64,000 nucleotides of DNA from Calamus simplicifolius (GCA_900491605.1 UESW01003903.1:921363-985362); one strand, 5' to 3'; positions 21,102-33,500 are shown, counted from the first letter of the stretch. The notes: generated by a model from the sequence alone, not told the origin. Translations and numbers: made by a program.

Positions 21102-21306
21102 CTTAACAAAAGCTCAATTGCAATTTTCTGCACATTAGATTAAATATTCATAATTGATGATTATATTGAACTCATGCACAATTTTAAAAGTTTACTTTGA
21201 ATATTGGCATCAAATCCTTATTAAAAATGTTTAAGTTTCAAAATGACTATAATCTTTAGTTCGAATGAATTTTTGAATGCATATACTCAAAGTTTTTGTT
21301 ATCATC

Positions 21307-21319
21307 AAAAAGGGGAGAT
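21307..21319 (+). other. Primary polypurine tract
   Basis: AAAAAGGGGAGAT abuts the TG of the 3' LTR at 21320, so it is the functional-position PPT. Confidence 0.9.
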
Positions 21320-22766
21320 TGTTGACCCAATTGATGATTTTGATGATTAACAAAACTATTTGAGTATAACTATGGAGGCTCTAATGATTTTGATTTAGTG
21401 TTTCAGATTATAAGTCTATTGAATGATCAAAATCAGAGTTACATCGTGTTCTGGATCGAATCTAATGTCTAGGTAAGAATTGCAGACATTAGAGTCGACT
21501 CCGAGAATCACAGAGCCGACTCCGGAACTGGCACGGAAGTTAGAGTCGACTCCGAGACTGTTAGAGTCGACTCTCACAGAAGAAGCAGAACGTCGATTTT
21601 TCTGGCCCCAACCTAGAGTCGACTCCGGGTAAGTTAGAGTCGACTCCGGAAAAGTTTCTTGTCGACCCCAGAAAAGTCAGAGACGACTCCAGAAATATCG
21701 TTTTGAGATGCCTCGAGCTAGAGCCGACTCCAGAAAAGTTAGAGTCGACTCCAACCCACCTGGAACGAAAAATCAAATTGCCAGATCAGCTCTAACGGTA
21801 ATATTTCTATTTTACCTTATTTCTAACGGATATATTTTGCTGCAAGGTACACTCCAACGGATAGTTTTCTTCCAAAAATGGTTTGAAAGAAATCTATAAA
21901 ATGGGAAGACTATTGTTCAAAAAGTAGAATGGAAAAGAACGGAAAAATAGAAAGGAAAATCGGAAATAGACAAATCCCATTTCAAAAATCCAAAAAAGAT
22001 AGAGCCTGAATCTCAAGAGGAAAACCTTCTAGCTCAAATCCACTCCACTCCAAAAAGATCAAGAGGAATCCAAGGCATTCAAATCAAGTTTTTGTGGATT
22101 TCCCAACTTGGAGAAAGAAGTTCAGATTTTTGCTTTTCAACTCTTCTCAACTGCTTCAACTGTGAAGAATCGGAGCTGAGGCTTGATTCAACATAGCAAG
22201 GAGAAGAAGAAAAAAAGAAAAGAAGAAAAGCTCAAAAGCCAACCATCTTCAAATCAGGCTTTTCTAAACTTGTTATATTATTTGATTATCTGCTCATTAA
22301 GGAGCTTTGTATTTGAAAAACATATTTTATTTGTTTGTATTTAGTTCAATCTGGGGGATTGAACTAGTGGAGGTAGTCTTACCTCGGTACAAGCTTGGTA
22401 AAGCTTGTGTTAGGGTTTTTGTGCTGGTGAGCCTTGAAAACCAGCTGGGTTCATTGTGCGCCCAGGAAAACAACAAGTTTGAGTTGTGAGCTTGTAAAAC
22501 AACTCTGTTGTAATCTAGGATGATTATAGTGTGGACCCAAGTGAATCTTGGAAGTGGACGTAGGTGTTGGATACACCGAACCACTATAAAATCTTTTGTG
22601 TTTGCCGTGTTCTATTGACTCTATCTCTATCTCTATTCTATTCACTGCACTTTATAGTTACTTTGCATTTGCCCTCATTAATCTCAAGCAAACTATTTTA
22701 AAAAGGGCTAATTTTTTAAGAACCCAATTCACCCCCCCCCTTCTTGGGTTGTCATCTGGACCAACA
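21320..22766 (+). repeat. Sirevirus 3' LTR
   Basis: 1447 bp, TGTTGACCC...CCAACA, aligned throughout with the 5' LTR. Differences seen include single-base gaps, scattered substitutions and a shorter C-run (about 9 against 18). The palindrome cluster is conserved. Followed by GAATA. Confidence 0.95.
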
Positions 22767-22771
22767 GAATA
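22767..22771 (+). repeat. Sirevirus target-site duplication, right (GAATA)
   Basis: Identical to 12446-12450; confirms the element boundaries. Confidence 0.95.
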
Positions 22772-24173
22772 AATTTGTAATCTTATAGATAAGGGGTTTA
22801 AATTTTAAATCCCCTTTAATATTGGATTTTGATTTCCAATAAAATTGGAACCAAACTCTAATTTCATCCAAACAAGCGCTTGACATTTGAATTAGTGATC
22901 TAGTTCTGATTCTAATTTCAGAGAATTAGAGCCAGTCTAATGAATCAGATGGACCCTTATTTATTTTATTCCATCTTCCTTTCTTTTATGAAGTTCTTTT
23001 AGCATGTTATTGATGCTTTTCAACTTTGTTGTCATGAAATTTAAATTCCTTAATGTTACCATTGCAAGAATTAAAATGTTGATTTTATCTTAAAACAAGA
23101 GATGATAGTATCAAATAGTAGCAGTTGCCCTTATAGCACCAATGACCAGTTTAGGGATTGATTCTTATTAGTTTGTAGCGTGGGATGAGGACATCATATT
23201 ATAATAAAAAGAAATTATGAAATTTATTTTCATATTGATTGAAAAAAAAATGTTATATATTTATAATTTAAGTTTACTTGCTAAACATTAACTTTCATTC
23301 AATTTTTTAAGGTCAATTCATGCTTTAGCTCGAGGGCATCATTTAAACTTTCTTCTATACCATACCTAATTGTAACGACTTGATTCCTATGCCACCCATG
23401 AACCCATTTCGTTAAAGGTGGACAAGGTCCTTAACTGATTATAAATTCGATGTGGGACTATAAATGAACTTGATGGTTCAATACCATCAATTGGTATTTT
23501 TTTCATCTTTCTTAATTGGTTATAAACTATATAACAAACTCTTAATTTTCTGATCTACCTCCCTTACAATAAGATCTATATCAATAATAAGATTCATACT
23601 AACTTGGACCATCACAGCTCAAAAGAGATCTATCCATCTTTTTGATTGATTATAAATCATATTACCAACTTCCAATTTTTCGATATAAGACTATTGAGAG
23701 GGGCATCACATTGTCCATGCAATCTGCCTTCTCGATCGTTTTTTTCTCTTCATCTCCGTTTCTTATTGACTTCTTGTCATATTTATCAGTGTTTAAGATT
23801 CTTAATTACTTGCCAAACTAACTTACGAAGAATGGGTTTTATAATATACCAGCGGAACATATATATTTATCGGTGTTTAAGATTCTTAATTACTTGCCAA
23901 ACTAACTTGCGGAGAATGGGTTTAATAATAATGTTAATGATTGAGGCTACCATCCGTGCTCTGTTATGTGAGCGAGGGACCCACAAGTTTTTGTGTCAGG
24001 ACTTTCAATAATTTTTTACAAAAAGAAGCTAAGTGTTGATTAAAAAATATATTGATCGATAGAAAACAACTGACCTCTTTCATTAATTAATTCAAGAATT
24101 GAGGTTATATACACCATTCATGAATCATGCTACAACAAAACAAAACTATGAATAAAACAAAAAATACATATGA
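22772..24173. other. Intergenic, AT-rich
   Basis: No gene. Contains one short duplication (23781-23924) and, next to 24173, the 3' UTR side of the minus-strand RING gene. Confidence 0.5.
23781..23924 (+). repeat. Direct duplication of about 60 bp, offset 84 bp
   Basis: The segment 'atttatcrgtgtttaagatt' through 'gaatgggtt' occurs at 23781 and again at 23865 with few differences, separated by about 22 unique bases. Confidence 0.85.
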
Positions 24174-24905
24174 TCAAAAACTGGATGTAGTGGGCATCTC
24201 ATGTCTGCAAATGGGACAAACATGGCTCTCCTCTAACCAATGAATGATGCACTGGGTGTGGAAGGTATGGGAGCACGGCATTTTGGTAACTTGATTCCCA
24301 ACATCAAAATCCTCTAGGCATATAATGCACTGCTTCTCCCCCCAGATGCCCTCTCCTCCACCACGATATGGTGTCGGCTCCAAATTGTTGATAAAAGATC
24401 TGCTCGCTGGTGTGCCACCAAATCCACCAAATCCATCAAAGCGTTGTAAATGATAATCATCCATGTACTCCTCTTCTACCTCCAGAGGCGTATCCAGCAT
24501 CCAGTCCGCCATGACTTCGACGTGCTCGGCAAGCCAACCGGGCAAGAAGAAGAAGGCGCCGATGTCGAAGAATAGCTCGAGAGACGATCCGGTCGCTGTC
24601 CCTGCCGCGGCTTGCGATGCAAAACGGAGCAGTCGACCCCCGCATAGCTGCCGCTTCTTGGCATCGAGGTGAGACGCGACGATGGAGACGATGCTTGGTA
24701 AAGCTTCGGAAGGCGAGAGGAGGCTTCCCAGATGGAAGCGGAAAGAAATCACGTCAGAATAGACGGTGAAAACGCCCTCGAACTCATCGCAGCAGAACTC
24801 TGAGACACGAACATGAACGATCACCTGGCGTTGGCCTTGCTCTTCTCCATGGGCACAGAGACGTAAGACCGTGTCTCCGAGATAGTGAATCTCAGGCTCT
24901 GCCAT
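24174..24905 (-). CDS. RING-H2 finger E3 ubiquitin ligase (predicted)
   Basis: Intact intronless 243-residue protein. The C-terminal RING-H2 domain has all eight ligands: C193, C196, C211, H213, H216, C219, C230 and C233 (spacing C-x2-C-x14-C-x1-H-x2-H-x2-C-x10-C-x2-C). The Trp (HWLEES) and Pro (CPIC) that contact E2 enzymes are present. Residues 1-190 show no known domain and no clear membrane segment, so it is probably soluble. A Gly/Phe-rich patch (FGGFGG) lies near 155. Plant RING-H2 proteins of this plan transfer ubiquitin from E2 to substrate; the substrate is unknown. The ATG at 24905 is the first in frame after a TATA-rich region about 50 bp upstream. Confidence 0.9.
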   Translation of the reverse strand: MAEPEIHYLGDTVLRLCAHGEEQGQRQVIVHVRVSEFCCDEFEGVFTVYSDVISFRFHLGSLLSPSEALPSIVSIVASHLDAKKRQLCGGRLLRFASQAAAGTATGSSLELFFDIGAFFFLPGWLAEHVEVMADWMLDTPLEVEEEYMDDYHLQRFDGFGGFGGTPASRSFINNLEPTPYRGGGEGIWGEKQCIICLEDFDVGNQVTKMPCSHTFHTQCIIHWLEESHVCPICRHEMPTTSSF

Positions 24906-24955
24906 CCCTTTCTTCTTGCTTGTTGTCTTGTGTCTCTAGCTACTCAGAATCGAAG

Positions 24956-24975
24956 CTATATATATATATATATAG
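24956..24975. promoter_or_regulatory. (TA)n run upstream of the RING gene
   Basis: A TATATA microsatellite begins about 50 bp before the start codon on the minus strand. It may serve as a TATA element, though so short a 5' UTR would be unusual, or it may be plain microsatellite. Confidence 0.35.
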
Positions 24976-25542
24976 GGTGAATCCCGCGGTTCGCTTTCGA
25001 CGCGGCTTTCGCTTGCTTTCCAGTTCCACCGACGTAAAACGGTACGTAAGTCGGTCGGTCATAACGGAAAAATATAAATATAAATATACGTTCTTGATGA
25101 TTCCTTTCAGCGCTACTGTTTTTCCGTTTTCTTTCCTTCGCCGGGCCTGTCTATGCCGTTGCATATTTATATTCGAATATCAGAATCCTATTGAATTTAC
25201 AATTCAAAAAATTACTATATTATCATTGTTTTTGATTGTTTAGGAATTGCCATCTAACAAACTTGGCAAAGCATTATTGTTTCTATTCCCATCCAATGTT
25301 TGCTAAAAGATAATTCCTTGCAAGGCAGCACATAATTAATTAATACAATAGCGCCATGTCTCCTTTCTACCGATTTTGAAAAAATAATAATGATTATTAT
25401 TATTATTTTTACATGAATGCGCTTATTGACCTATGCACAATGTCCCTCCATCATCAACTTCTTCCACAAGACAAAAACATATGAGGGAAGTGAGAGAATC
25501 AAAATGATCGAGAGAGTTGAAGCAAAAGTATATATTGAGCTA
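24976..25542. other. Intergenic; RING-gene 5' flank
   Basis: The part near 24976-25170 is moderately GC-rich and is the likely promoter of the RING gene. The remainder is AT-rich without features beyond short A/T microsatellites. Confidence 0.45.
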
Positions 25543-26186
25543 CACTGCAAGAAATCTTAAGTTCTATATGATAATTAAAACTGTTATAATAATAAAAAAT
25601 TGTAACAGAATCATCATCACATATACCCTTATCACTAAAAGTTTTTCTTTTTTTTTTTCTATGACCACATTAGGAGATATATATATATATTTGTTACCTG
25701 TAACGGCAATTACCATCACAAGAAAGAAATTTTGTGTCAAGTAATGTTGTCATAAAATATTTAAAAATCATCCATATACTAACTACTTTTGTTATTATCA
25801 CTAAAAGATTAATTGTTTATGACATTTTTTTTTATCATCATAGAAAAATAGTATGGTGACCACTCCTATTGTTACTGGTACAATAAGAATCATCACTTAT
25901 ACCATAATTGATGTCTATTTCTATTGTTAAACAAATCATATTTTTAGGTGACAACTATATTTGTCATCATTAAAACTTAATTTAGTGATGATTTTTATTG
26001 TCACTGATATTATAAAAATCATCACTTATGTTGTAATTTGTAACTACTCTTGTTGTCACACAAAGTTAATTATGGTGATAACTAAATTTATTAGCACAAA
26101 AAATTAATTAGTTTAGTAATGAGTTTTATTGTCATAAATTATATATATATATATATATGTGAGGATTATCACTTGTACCAAAGTAT
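25543..26186. repeat. AT-rich degenerate repeats, possible older CACTA-like element
   Basis: Imperfect units of the type 'gtgatgatttttattgtcac' and 'aatcatcacttataccat' recur through this stretch, and similar sequence resumes at 42711-42822 beyond the CACTA element. It starts near CACTGCAAGAAA (25543), which resembles a CACTA-type terminus. The large CACTA element has inserted into it. No right terminus was found, so the identity is tentative. Confidence 0.4.
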
Positions 26187-26189
26187 ACC
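26187..26189 (+). repeat. CACTA target-site duplication, left (ACC)
   Basis: ACC precedes CACTACAAG and recurs directly after TATAGTG at 42708-42710, the 3-bp duplication typical of En/Spm elements. Confidence 0.9.
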
Positions 26190-26199
26190 CACTACAAGG

Positions 26200-26710
26200 G
26201 GAAAAAAATATTGCGACGCCCAAATGCGTCGCTAAACATGCTATTGCGACGTAATAGCAATGCAATGACGGCGTCGCTCAGATGTCCGTCACAATCTCAA
26301 TTTGTCGCAATTGCATCGTAATATTGCGACTCTCGGTGACGCAACAATGCGTCGCAATATTGCGACTCTCTGTGACGCAACAATGCGTCGCAATATTGAG
26401 ACGCATCCAAATGCGTCGCTAAATTTAAAACTAATTTTTAATATTTAAAATTATTATTAAATATTGTGACACATTCAATTGCATTGCAATATTGTGATGC
26501 AAGGTCATTGCGTCGTAATATTTAATAATAATATTTTAGATATAATAGCGATGCAATTTGAGTCGCTAATGCGTCGCTATTAAATTTTTTTTAAATTATT
26601 ACGACGCCAGGTCATTGCATCGTAATATTTAATAATAATATTTTAAAAATATTAGCGATGCAATTTCAGTCGCTAATGCGTCGCTAATTAAATTTTTGTA
26701 AAAAAAATAA
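26200..26710. repeat. Left subterminal repeat field of CACTA copy 1
   Basis: Many direct and inverted copies of ATTGCGACGC / GCGTCGCAATATT in 0.5 kb. In En/Spm such subterminal motifs bind the TNPA protein; the motif differs here but density and position fit. Confidence 0.85.
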
Positions 26711-26912
26711 AATATTAAAAATTAAAACGGTTAATACAATTTCGTTACATTTAAATATTGATAGAAACATTCTTCACTCATATTGATCCAAACAATAATC
26801 ATTCAATTTCTAAAAATAATTAATATATTAAAATTTTGAAGTTTTTATGTACAACATATAAAAAGAAAAAAATACATCAAAAATCTGAGCGATCACGTGG
26901 AGGCTGGAGACC

Positions 26913-28406
26913 CTACGACAAGCGGCTAACCATATCCTGCAAATGACGTATCTGATCTTGCACGTCTGCAAGCTCCTGATCCCGACCTCGCATACACTGC
27001 TCGAACTCGTGCTCGACCTCCTGCCAAACCTTCTGACGAACCTCCTGCCGAACCTCCTTCGCAATAGATCTCCGAATGTCGTCTAAACGCTCGGTAGGAA
27101 TATCACCAGAAAATCGCGAGCTGGAGGCCTAATGGGGAAAATATGAAGAAGCTCTAGTGCCTAGACCATAGACCCTGCGGTCTCGCGGCTGGGCACCAAC
27201 AGCCTCCAAAAATACACGCCGACTCTCCTCTGCTAAGAGTTCGACGGGCGTCTCCCCATCAGTGGAGTCGACCTGCGATGCCTGGGAGCGAAGCTCCTCG
27301 ACTCGTGTCTTTGAATTACAAAATCAATAATAAATGAGTTAATAAATTTCTCGAAATAAAATTTTAGAAACTAAACGGATACTACATAAAGCTAATTTCT
27401 TACCGCAACCTCCCATGATCGCGTGTCGACCCAGGAACCGTCCCTCCTGATGTGTGTCGCCATGAATAGACGAAACTCACCAATATCTCCGCCCTCCTGC
27501 TCAGACTATAATAATAAAAAAATTAATATTAATACAAATATTTGTAAATAACTAAATTAGTAATTAAATTATTTATGTTTTCTTACCATACGGCGTCTGT
27601 GCTTCTGAATCGAAATGGAGCCCGAAGTATGGCGGGAGAGACCCGTGCCAGGACCGCCCTTCTCGGATCGGCGGTTCATGCTGGCTGATGCGGACCTCCT
27701 GCACCAGCCATCGGACTGCCAGGCCTGCTACCAATCGTGCCAAATACCCTCTGGCACATGCGCAAGATGCTGACCCGATAACCTCCAATGATGAAGCATG
27801 TCGGAGTATCGGCGTCCCGTAAGAGCCTCCCATGCTGCCCTAATGGCATCATGGCTGGCAGGGTCCCACGTAAACTTTTTCTACATTAAAATAAATAGTT
27901 ATTTTCAGAATTTATTAAGATTAAGAAATTTTATATCAGTGATAAATTATATTTAATAAGTTTACTTGAAACTCAGAAAAATAAAACTCCCTCGTGGCTG
28001 GAGATACGTGGCGCCAATCGTAGCCATTGGGATCTGCACGCCTCTGAAATACGGCGCTGATGTGGCTGGATATATGTTTCTGCTCAATAAATCTGTTAAA
28101 AAAATGCATGTTTATAAGTAATTGACTTAAAAACATAAACATATTTTTAATTAGTATATACTTACAGCCCATGAGCATCAAGTTAAAGTACGGTGCGGTC
28201 GATGGTGAAAGAACTCTCGAAGGTATGTGCCGATCGGCTGGATGGTAATACCAATGCAGGATCACCACCGATTGCTGGAGAGATCGAAGGCTATGCGATG
28301 TGTGGAGATCCAAACTCTCCATCTCCAAAGCTCATGTGATCTGATGCAGCAGGGCACATCCATGCTCACTTCGTATGTCGTCGGTAGATCTACCTCTGCC
28401 CGTCAT
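26913..28406 (-). pseudogene. TNPA-like Ptta/En/Spm protein gene (multi-exon)
   Basis: Probable start ATG at 28406 (MTGRGRSTDD), directly after a 'tttcag'-type acceptor. The stop is a TAG at 26913-26915. Exons are separated by AT-rich introns with good donors (GGTAAG types opposite 27404 and 27585) and acceptors. Recognisable patches: YSDMLHHWR with W-rich spacing, GLTRHTSGSISIQKHRR-like basic region, FRLFMATHIRRDGSW, VFLEAVGAQPRDRRVYGLG, then a coiled coil (ADVQDQIRHLQDMVSRLS). This pattern fits Transposase_24 (PF03004). Stops in the first exon (after about 19 codons) and near 27730 suggest decay. In En/Spm the second protein binds subterminal repeats and assists the transposase. Confidence 0.65.
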
Positions 28407-28510
28407 ACTGAAAATACTAAAGATTCATGCAATTAAATTATGATTAATGATTGACTATGTAAAAATTTAACACTTATAAAATAAAGTTGAATTTAAAAAA
28501 ACCTCTATGT

Positions 28511-31500
28511 TTAATCGGTGTCATTTGTTTTGTGAAATATTGGTTCAACATCTGATGCCGTATCGGACTGCGATTCAGTTTCATTATCATCGGAAGGAAA
28601 CCGAACATTTGCATCTACAATTTCTTGGACATCACCATTTGGATATCTAAGTGATGTTTCAGGAGCCCTTGTGTCGTCCTCAATTGCATGCATTTCCATC
28701 TCATCCTCTTGAAATGCAGGGCACTCGGCTGATTGACTTGATGAACTCTCCTCTAATAAGATTGTTGAATGTGGGATGATTTTAGAAATAGCCCACCAAT
28801 CTCGCTTGTCGTTGCGCAAACTTGGATATCCGCAGTAAAACACTTGCTGAGCTTGGGATGCAAGGATGAATGGGTCATATTTCTGCAATCTTCGTCGATG
28901 GTTCACTTCAACCAAATTGTAGTCGTTATGAACCCTTTTGCCCACAAGAACTATCGGATCGAACCAATCACAACGAAACAATATGGTTCGTTTCATAGGC
29001 CAACTGGGATATTCAACTTCAACCACCTCTACTAACTTTTCGTAATAATCCTGCATATTTGCTCCAACACTTTCTCCTTTAACACACACGCCCTAGTTCT
29101 GCGTGCCTCTTGAAGCTGCTAATCGTTCAATCTAAAATTTGTATCCATTAACAAAATAGCCAGTAAAGGTTGTTACGGTCTTCAATGGCCATTGCGATAG
29201 ACATTTAATAAAAATATTATCGGTTGGGGACCATGGATCGTTTACCTATAAATTAATAAGCTATTCACAGCCAATTCAAAAAATTAAAGCCATTATTGAA
29301 ATTGATTGAGTGATACTACTCATAAATTTATAAAACCAGTAAGCGAACTCCGTTTCTAACTTCTGTCCAATTGCAACTTGACTGATGTTGGAATTCATCT
29401 ATCGTTGTCTATCACAATACATCCTTATGGGATGATAAGGATTAAAACTGATGTTAGCAATTAAATATTGTGGTATATTGTAATTTAAATTAGAAGTTCC
29501 AATTAAGCATTGAAGTATACACTTACTCAATATATGGATCGACTTCTCTATAGTTCATTAGGATATAATAATGTGCTGCATTATACTCCATATCGCTAAG
29601 ATTTCTTGACTTCTGCCCCCCAAATGAATGGCCGATACCTTTAAAAATTGATATTCTACCATCATTAGGTTCTCCTTCATCCACACATACGTCATCATTA
29701 CGATCAAGATTTTGGCTCCTCGTGTGGACGTGACCGTCAAAGTAATGCGAGGCAAACGCTAAAACTTCTTCGACCAAGTGTGCATTGCATATAGAACCTT
29801 CAACCCTTGCCTTATTACGCACATTATTTTTAACTTCTTAAGGTACCTATATGTAAAGTTGAGACAAAAAATTAACCAATTTTCTCGCAATGAAATAATA
29901 TTTAAAATGTCAATATGTCTAAATGATGTATATATTTACCTCTCGAAAGGATACATCCAGTGATACTGCACGGGACCAGCTATGCTCGCTTCGTATGGCA
30001 AGTGAACTGGTAAATGCTCCATTGAGTCAAAAAAACTGGAAGAAAATATTCGCTCCAGCTTGCATAAAATAATTAGAATTTCCTCCTCAAGCCTTGCCAT
30101 GGATGCAGAAGTAATGACTGTGGCAGACAACTCCTTGAAGAACAAGGTGAGCTCTGTCAATTCCTTCCAGACATGTTGCGGAAGCAACTCACGAAAAGCT
30201 ATAGGCAATAACCGTTGCATGAAAACATGACAGTCGTGACTCTTCATGCCGAACAACTTGAGCTTATGTATGTCCACACACCTACCGATATTTGAGGCAT
30301 AACCATCTGAAAATTTTAACCCTCTAAGCCAGTTACATAAAACTTCTCGTGAATTTTTATCAAGAGTGTAACAGGCTTTAGGATAGGTCCCGTCGGTACT
30401 CCTCCTCAAATCATCTCTTCTGCAATACTGATTAAGATCTTCTCTTGACTATGCAGTGTCTTTTGTTTTTCCCGGGATGTTTAGCACCATGTTAAATATG
30501 TTATCAAAAAAATTTTCTCGATATGCATAACATCCAAGTTGTGCCGGATGAGATATGTGCTCCAATAAGGCAAATCCCAAAATATACTCCACTTCTTCCA
30601 GTTATGTTCTTTACATATACGGCTATTTATTCTATCTGCATCTGGTTCCCAAGCATACCTCAACCCCAAATGCTCTATAGTATCAAATATATCTGTGCCG
30701 AACCTAACCGGTTCGGCAAATTTTGTGACTGCTTTGTTCTTTCGGAAGGCGATCAAGTTACGCCTGTAAGGATGATTTGGGGGCAAGAACTTCCTATGAT
30801 TATCAAACCATGACTGCTTACCACTCTTCTACAATGTAAATGCATCCGAATCATACATGCAATGAGGGCATGCTAGACGTCCAGTAGTGCTCCAACCAGA
30901 CAACATTGCATATGCCGGGAAGTCACTTATTGTCCACATCAAAGCAACTCTCATGATGAAATTCTGTTTCATAGAAATGTCGTAGGCTACGACTCCTGTT
31001 TCCCACAACATTTTCAATTCGGCCATCAACGGTTGCAGGAAGACATCAATCTTTTCCTTTGGATTTGATGGTCCTGGAACCAAAACTGTCAAAAACATTG
31101 CAGTATCTTTCATGCACTTCCATGGAGGAAGGTTATATACAGTCAGTATCATAGGCCAACATAAATACTGTTGCCCCGCTTGATCGAATGGTTGGAAGCC
31201 ATCGGTACAAAGACCTAATCTCACATTCCTTATATCTTCAGCGAAATCAGGATGATTTTCATTGAAATGCTTCCAAGCTTTTGAATCTGATGGATGCCGC
31301 ATTTCATCCTCTTTAGATTCATGTTCGGCATGCCATCTCATATCAGCAGCTGTAGCCTCAGATATGTATAATCTCTGTAGGCATGAAGTAAGAGGAAAGT
31401 AATGCATTCTCTTGTAAGGAACACTTTTCCTCCTACTTGTACTAGCTCCCCCTTCGTCGTTTTTGTACCTCGATTGCCCATAAATCTTACACCATCTCAG

Positions 31501-32205
31501 CTCCGAGTCTTCACCCCAATAGATCATACAATTGTTCAAGCAATAATCGATCTTATTAACCGGGAGCCCAAGCCAACGCAACAACTTCTTCGTTGAGTAA
31601 AAACTGTCTGCTACAACATTATCATTTGGCAAAATTTTCTTGATTAACCCAGCTACAGAATTAAACACCTTTTCTGATAATCGATGTTCTGCCTTAATAT
31701 TCAACAACCGAGCAGCCGTAGACAACTGGGAATGACCCTCACAACCAGGATACAAATCTTGATTTGCAGCACGCAACATATTATAAAATTGCTGTGCATC
31801 TGGATTTGGTTCTTCCATAAATGTATTCTGATTAAATTCATTACCCGATGCATTCATCACCATTTCTTCATATGTGTTTAGATTCACAAATGGTTCATCA
31901 ACGGGAATTGACACTTGTTGGCTTGTAACAACTGCTGGAATTTCCTCTAGTTCACCATGACAATACCAAACATCATAATCAGGAACAAACCCCTTTTTAC
32001 ACTGATGCACCTTAACAATTTCGACATCTCTGTAGGCTTTATTCTGATACCTGTGATAGTTACATGGGCACCTAATCCTAGGCCCATCCATCCATTCAGG
32101 TTGGCTACATGCAAATGCGATAAATTCTTTCAATTCATTCAGAAAATCTGGATTAAGCAAGCCATCTTTTATCCTTGCATACATCCACGAGCAAGCCCTG
32201 CTCAT
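28511..32205 (-). pseudogene. TNP2-type CACTA transposase (Transposase_21), broken
   Basis: The N-terminal exon (30829-32205, ATG at 32205) has the Transpos_assoc zinc region (WMYARIKDG, RCPCNYHRY, VWYCHGE). The Transposase_21 core follows (DMRWHAEHES, VRLGLCTDGFQPF, PMILTVYNLPPWKCMK, PGPSNPKEKIDVFLQPL). It stops at a TAG where copy 2 has CAG. The same frame goes on at 30481-30786 (FDTIEHLGLRYAWEPDADRI, LDVMHIEK), then shifts after HIEK by loss of one T. DUF4218 (29936-30409, MKSHDCHVFMQRLLP), a further exon (29523-29822) and DUF4216 (28511-29089, CDWFDP) follow, ending in an acidic tail. The protein would cut CACTA ends; this copy cannot. Confidence 0.88.
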
Positions 32206-32660
32206 TTTTGACCGACTTATACAATTTCTGGTAAACCATTAAAGGAAACCACATTATAAAACTATATTAGCATTACTAAATATATAACTAAATTATTTCT
32301 TTTACACAACTAAGGTTAATAACAACCATTTAAATAATTTATAACTAAACCAATTTTTTTAGACAACTAAGGTCCCTACCCTGCAAGGCTGGGCCACGGC
32401 TACTATCCTTGGCGTGCTAGCAAGGACCGAGGCATAGGTTCATGCTAGGCTAATGCTAGGGCTTGAGTTTGGGTCGGGCCGCAAGGCGGTCCATTTAATC
32501 ATGAGACTTCACAAGCATTCAAATGTCCTAAATTAATTCCACCTTCACTCCATGTCTAAAAGGTAAGGCCCTATCCCATTAAAGAATATTTTTTTGTGAT
32601 ATGTTATTCTGCTATTAATTATCATCGATCGGTTATGTTAAAATTTCAGCAGCATTTCTC

Positions 32661-32711
32661 CATATGTTCTCCTAAATGTGTGGCATATATGCCACACTAG
32701 GAGAACGTATG
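32661..32711. repeat. Long inverted repeat with a 20-bp perfect palindrome core
   Basis: GTGTGGCATATATGCCACAC (32678-32697) is a perfect palindrome. It extends into arms CATATGTTCTCCTA (left) and TAGGAGAACGTATG (right), giving a hairpin of about 50 bp. Confidence 0.9.
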
Positions 32712-32800
32712 AGCAAATACAAACCGCAATCTCACCCAACGATGATTAATAGCAAACTAATATATCGCAAAAAATATTCTCAAACTGTCCACCAGGATAA

Positions 32801-32839
32801 TTTGAGAATTTGCAAGACTAAGTCTTACAAATTCTCAAA
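32801..32839. repeat. 19-bp inverted repeat with 1-nt spacer
   Basis: TTTGAGAATTTGCAAGACT, one A, then AGTCTTACAAATTCTCAAA: 19-bp arms with one mismatch. A related TTCTCAAA also occurs upstream at about 32777. Confidence 0.9.
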
Positions 32840-33214
32840 CGGGTCTAAAGGTTATAGTGCTGTGATTAATAATATGGAAATCCAAAGACAATCGAACTTA
32901 TGCTTGTTATTCTTAACTTCTTGTCAATTATACATATATAGGAATAGTGTTCTATATATATAGTCACTGACTTCTTAAAATTATTATGTCGAATATAAAT
33001 GTTTGTGAAGACTAAAATATAAATCATTGAAACTACTAATTTGTTACTGAAAATTAAATAATAATACAACAAGACTTTCTATCTAGCATTACATGATTTA
33101 ATGCATCATTCAATTTGAAGCAGAATGTAAATAATCAAGACATAACAATTGTAAATAACTACAAATGCACAAATATTATTGCATAAACAGCTATAAAGAA
33201 ATGAAAAGCTACGA

Positions 33215-33500
33215 CTGCAATTTTGAAATTAGCTAATCTAAAGAGTTATGGTTAATGAGCTAAATTAGTTGACCTAAATAGCTAAGCTAATTCAGCTCGA
33301 CCTATCTAAAGAGTTTGATTGCTGATCTAAAGAGATAAGGTTGATGGTCTAAAATCAGCTTACTTGAGAAGTTAAAACTGATAAGCTAAATTAATTGACC
33401 TAAATAGCTACGATTTATGAGTTTAACAAGTTGATTTAAAGAGTCATGATTGATGAGCTAAATCAGTCTATCCAAAGAGCTACGACTAATGATATAAATT
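33215..33500 (+). repeat. Degenerate tandem repeats of about 40-50 bp
   Basis: Recurring 'gatgagctaaat', 'gacctaaatagcta' and 'ctaaagagttatga' blocks form a loose tandem array in the putative leader intron. Confidence 0.65.

Larger units (their letters stand above)
12451..22766 (+). mobile_element. Sirevirus-type Ty1/copia retrotransposon, structurally complete
   Basis: A 10.3-kb element with two LTRs (12451-13906 and 21320-22766), TSD GAATA, an initiator-Met-type PBS, gag with a CCHC zinc knuckle, protease, integrase, RT and RNase H. A long 3' region (18752-21319) holds a degraded env-like frame and several polypurine tracts. Large size, env-like ORF after pol, and multiple PPTs are hallmarks of the Sirevirus/Maximus lineage. 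By eye the LTRs differ at about 30 places in 1.45 kb (about 2%), suggesting insertion within roughly the last million years at usual grass rates (inference). At least four frameshifts in gag-pol make it non-autonomous. Confidence 0.95.

Noticed and set aside
24956..26160. TA microsatellites (24956-24975, 25678-25691, 26144-26158) as regulatory elements
   Set aside because: Simple repeats common in plant intergenic DNA. Only the first is positioned where a promoter role is even possible.
26828..27064. Arg/Ser-rich minus-strand open frame
   Set aside because: It is an alternative frame of the TNPA-like C-terminal coiled-coil exon. The frame ending at the TAG at 26913 carries the sensible protein.
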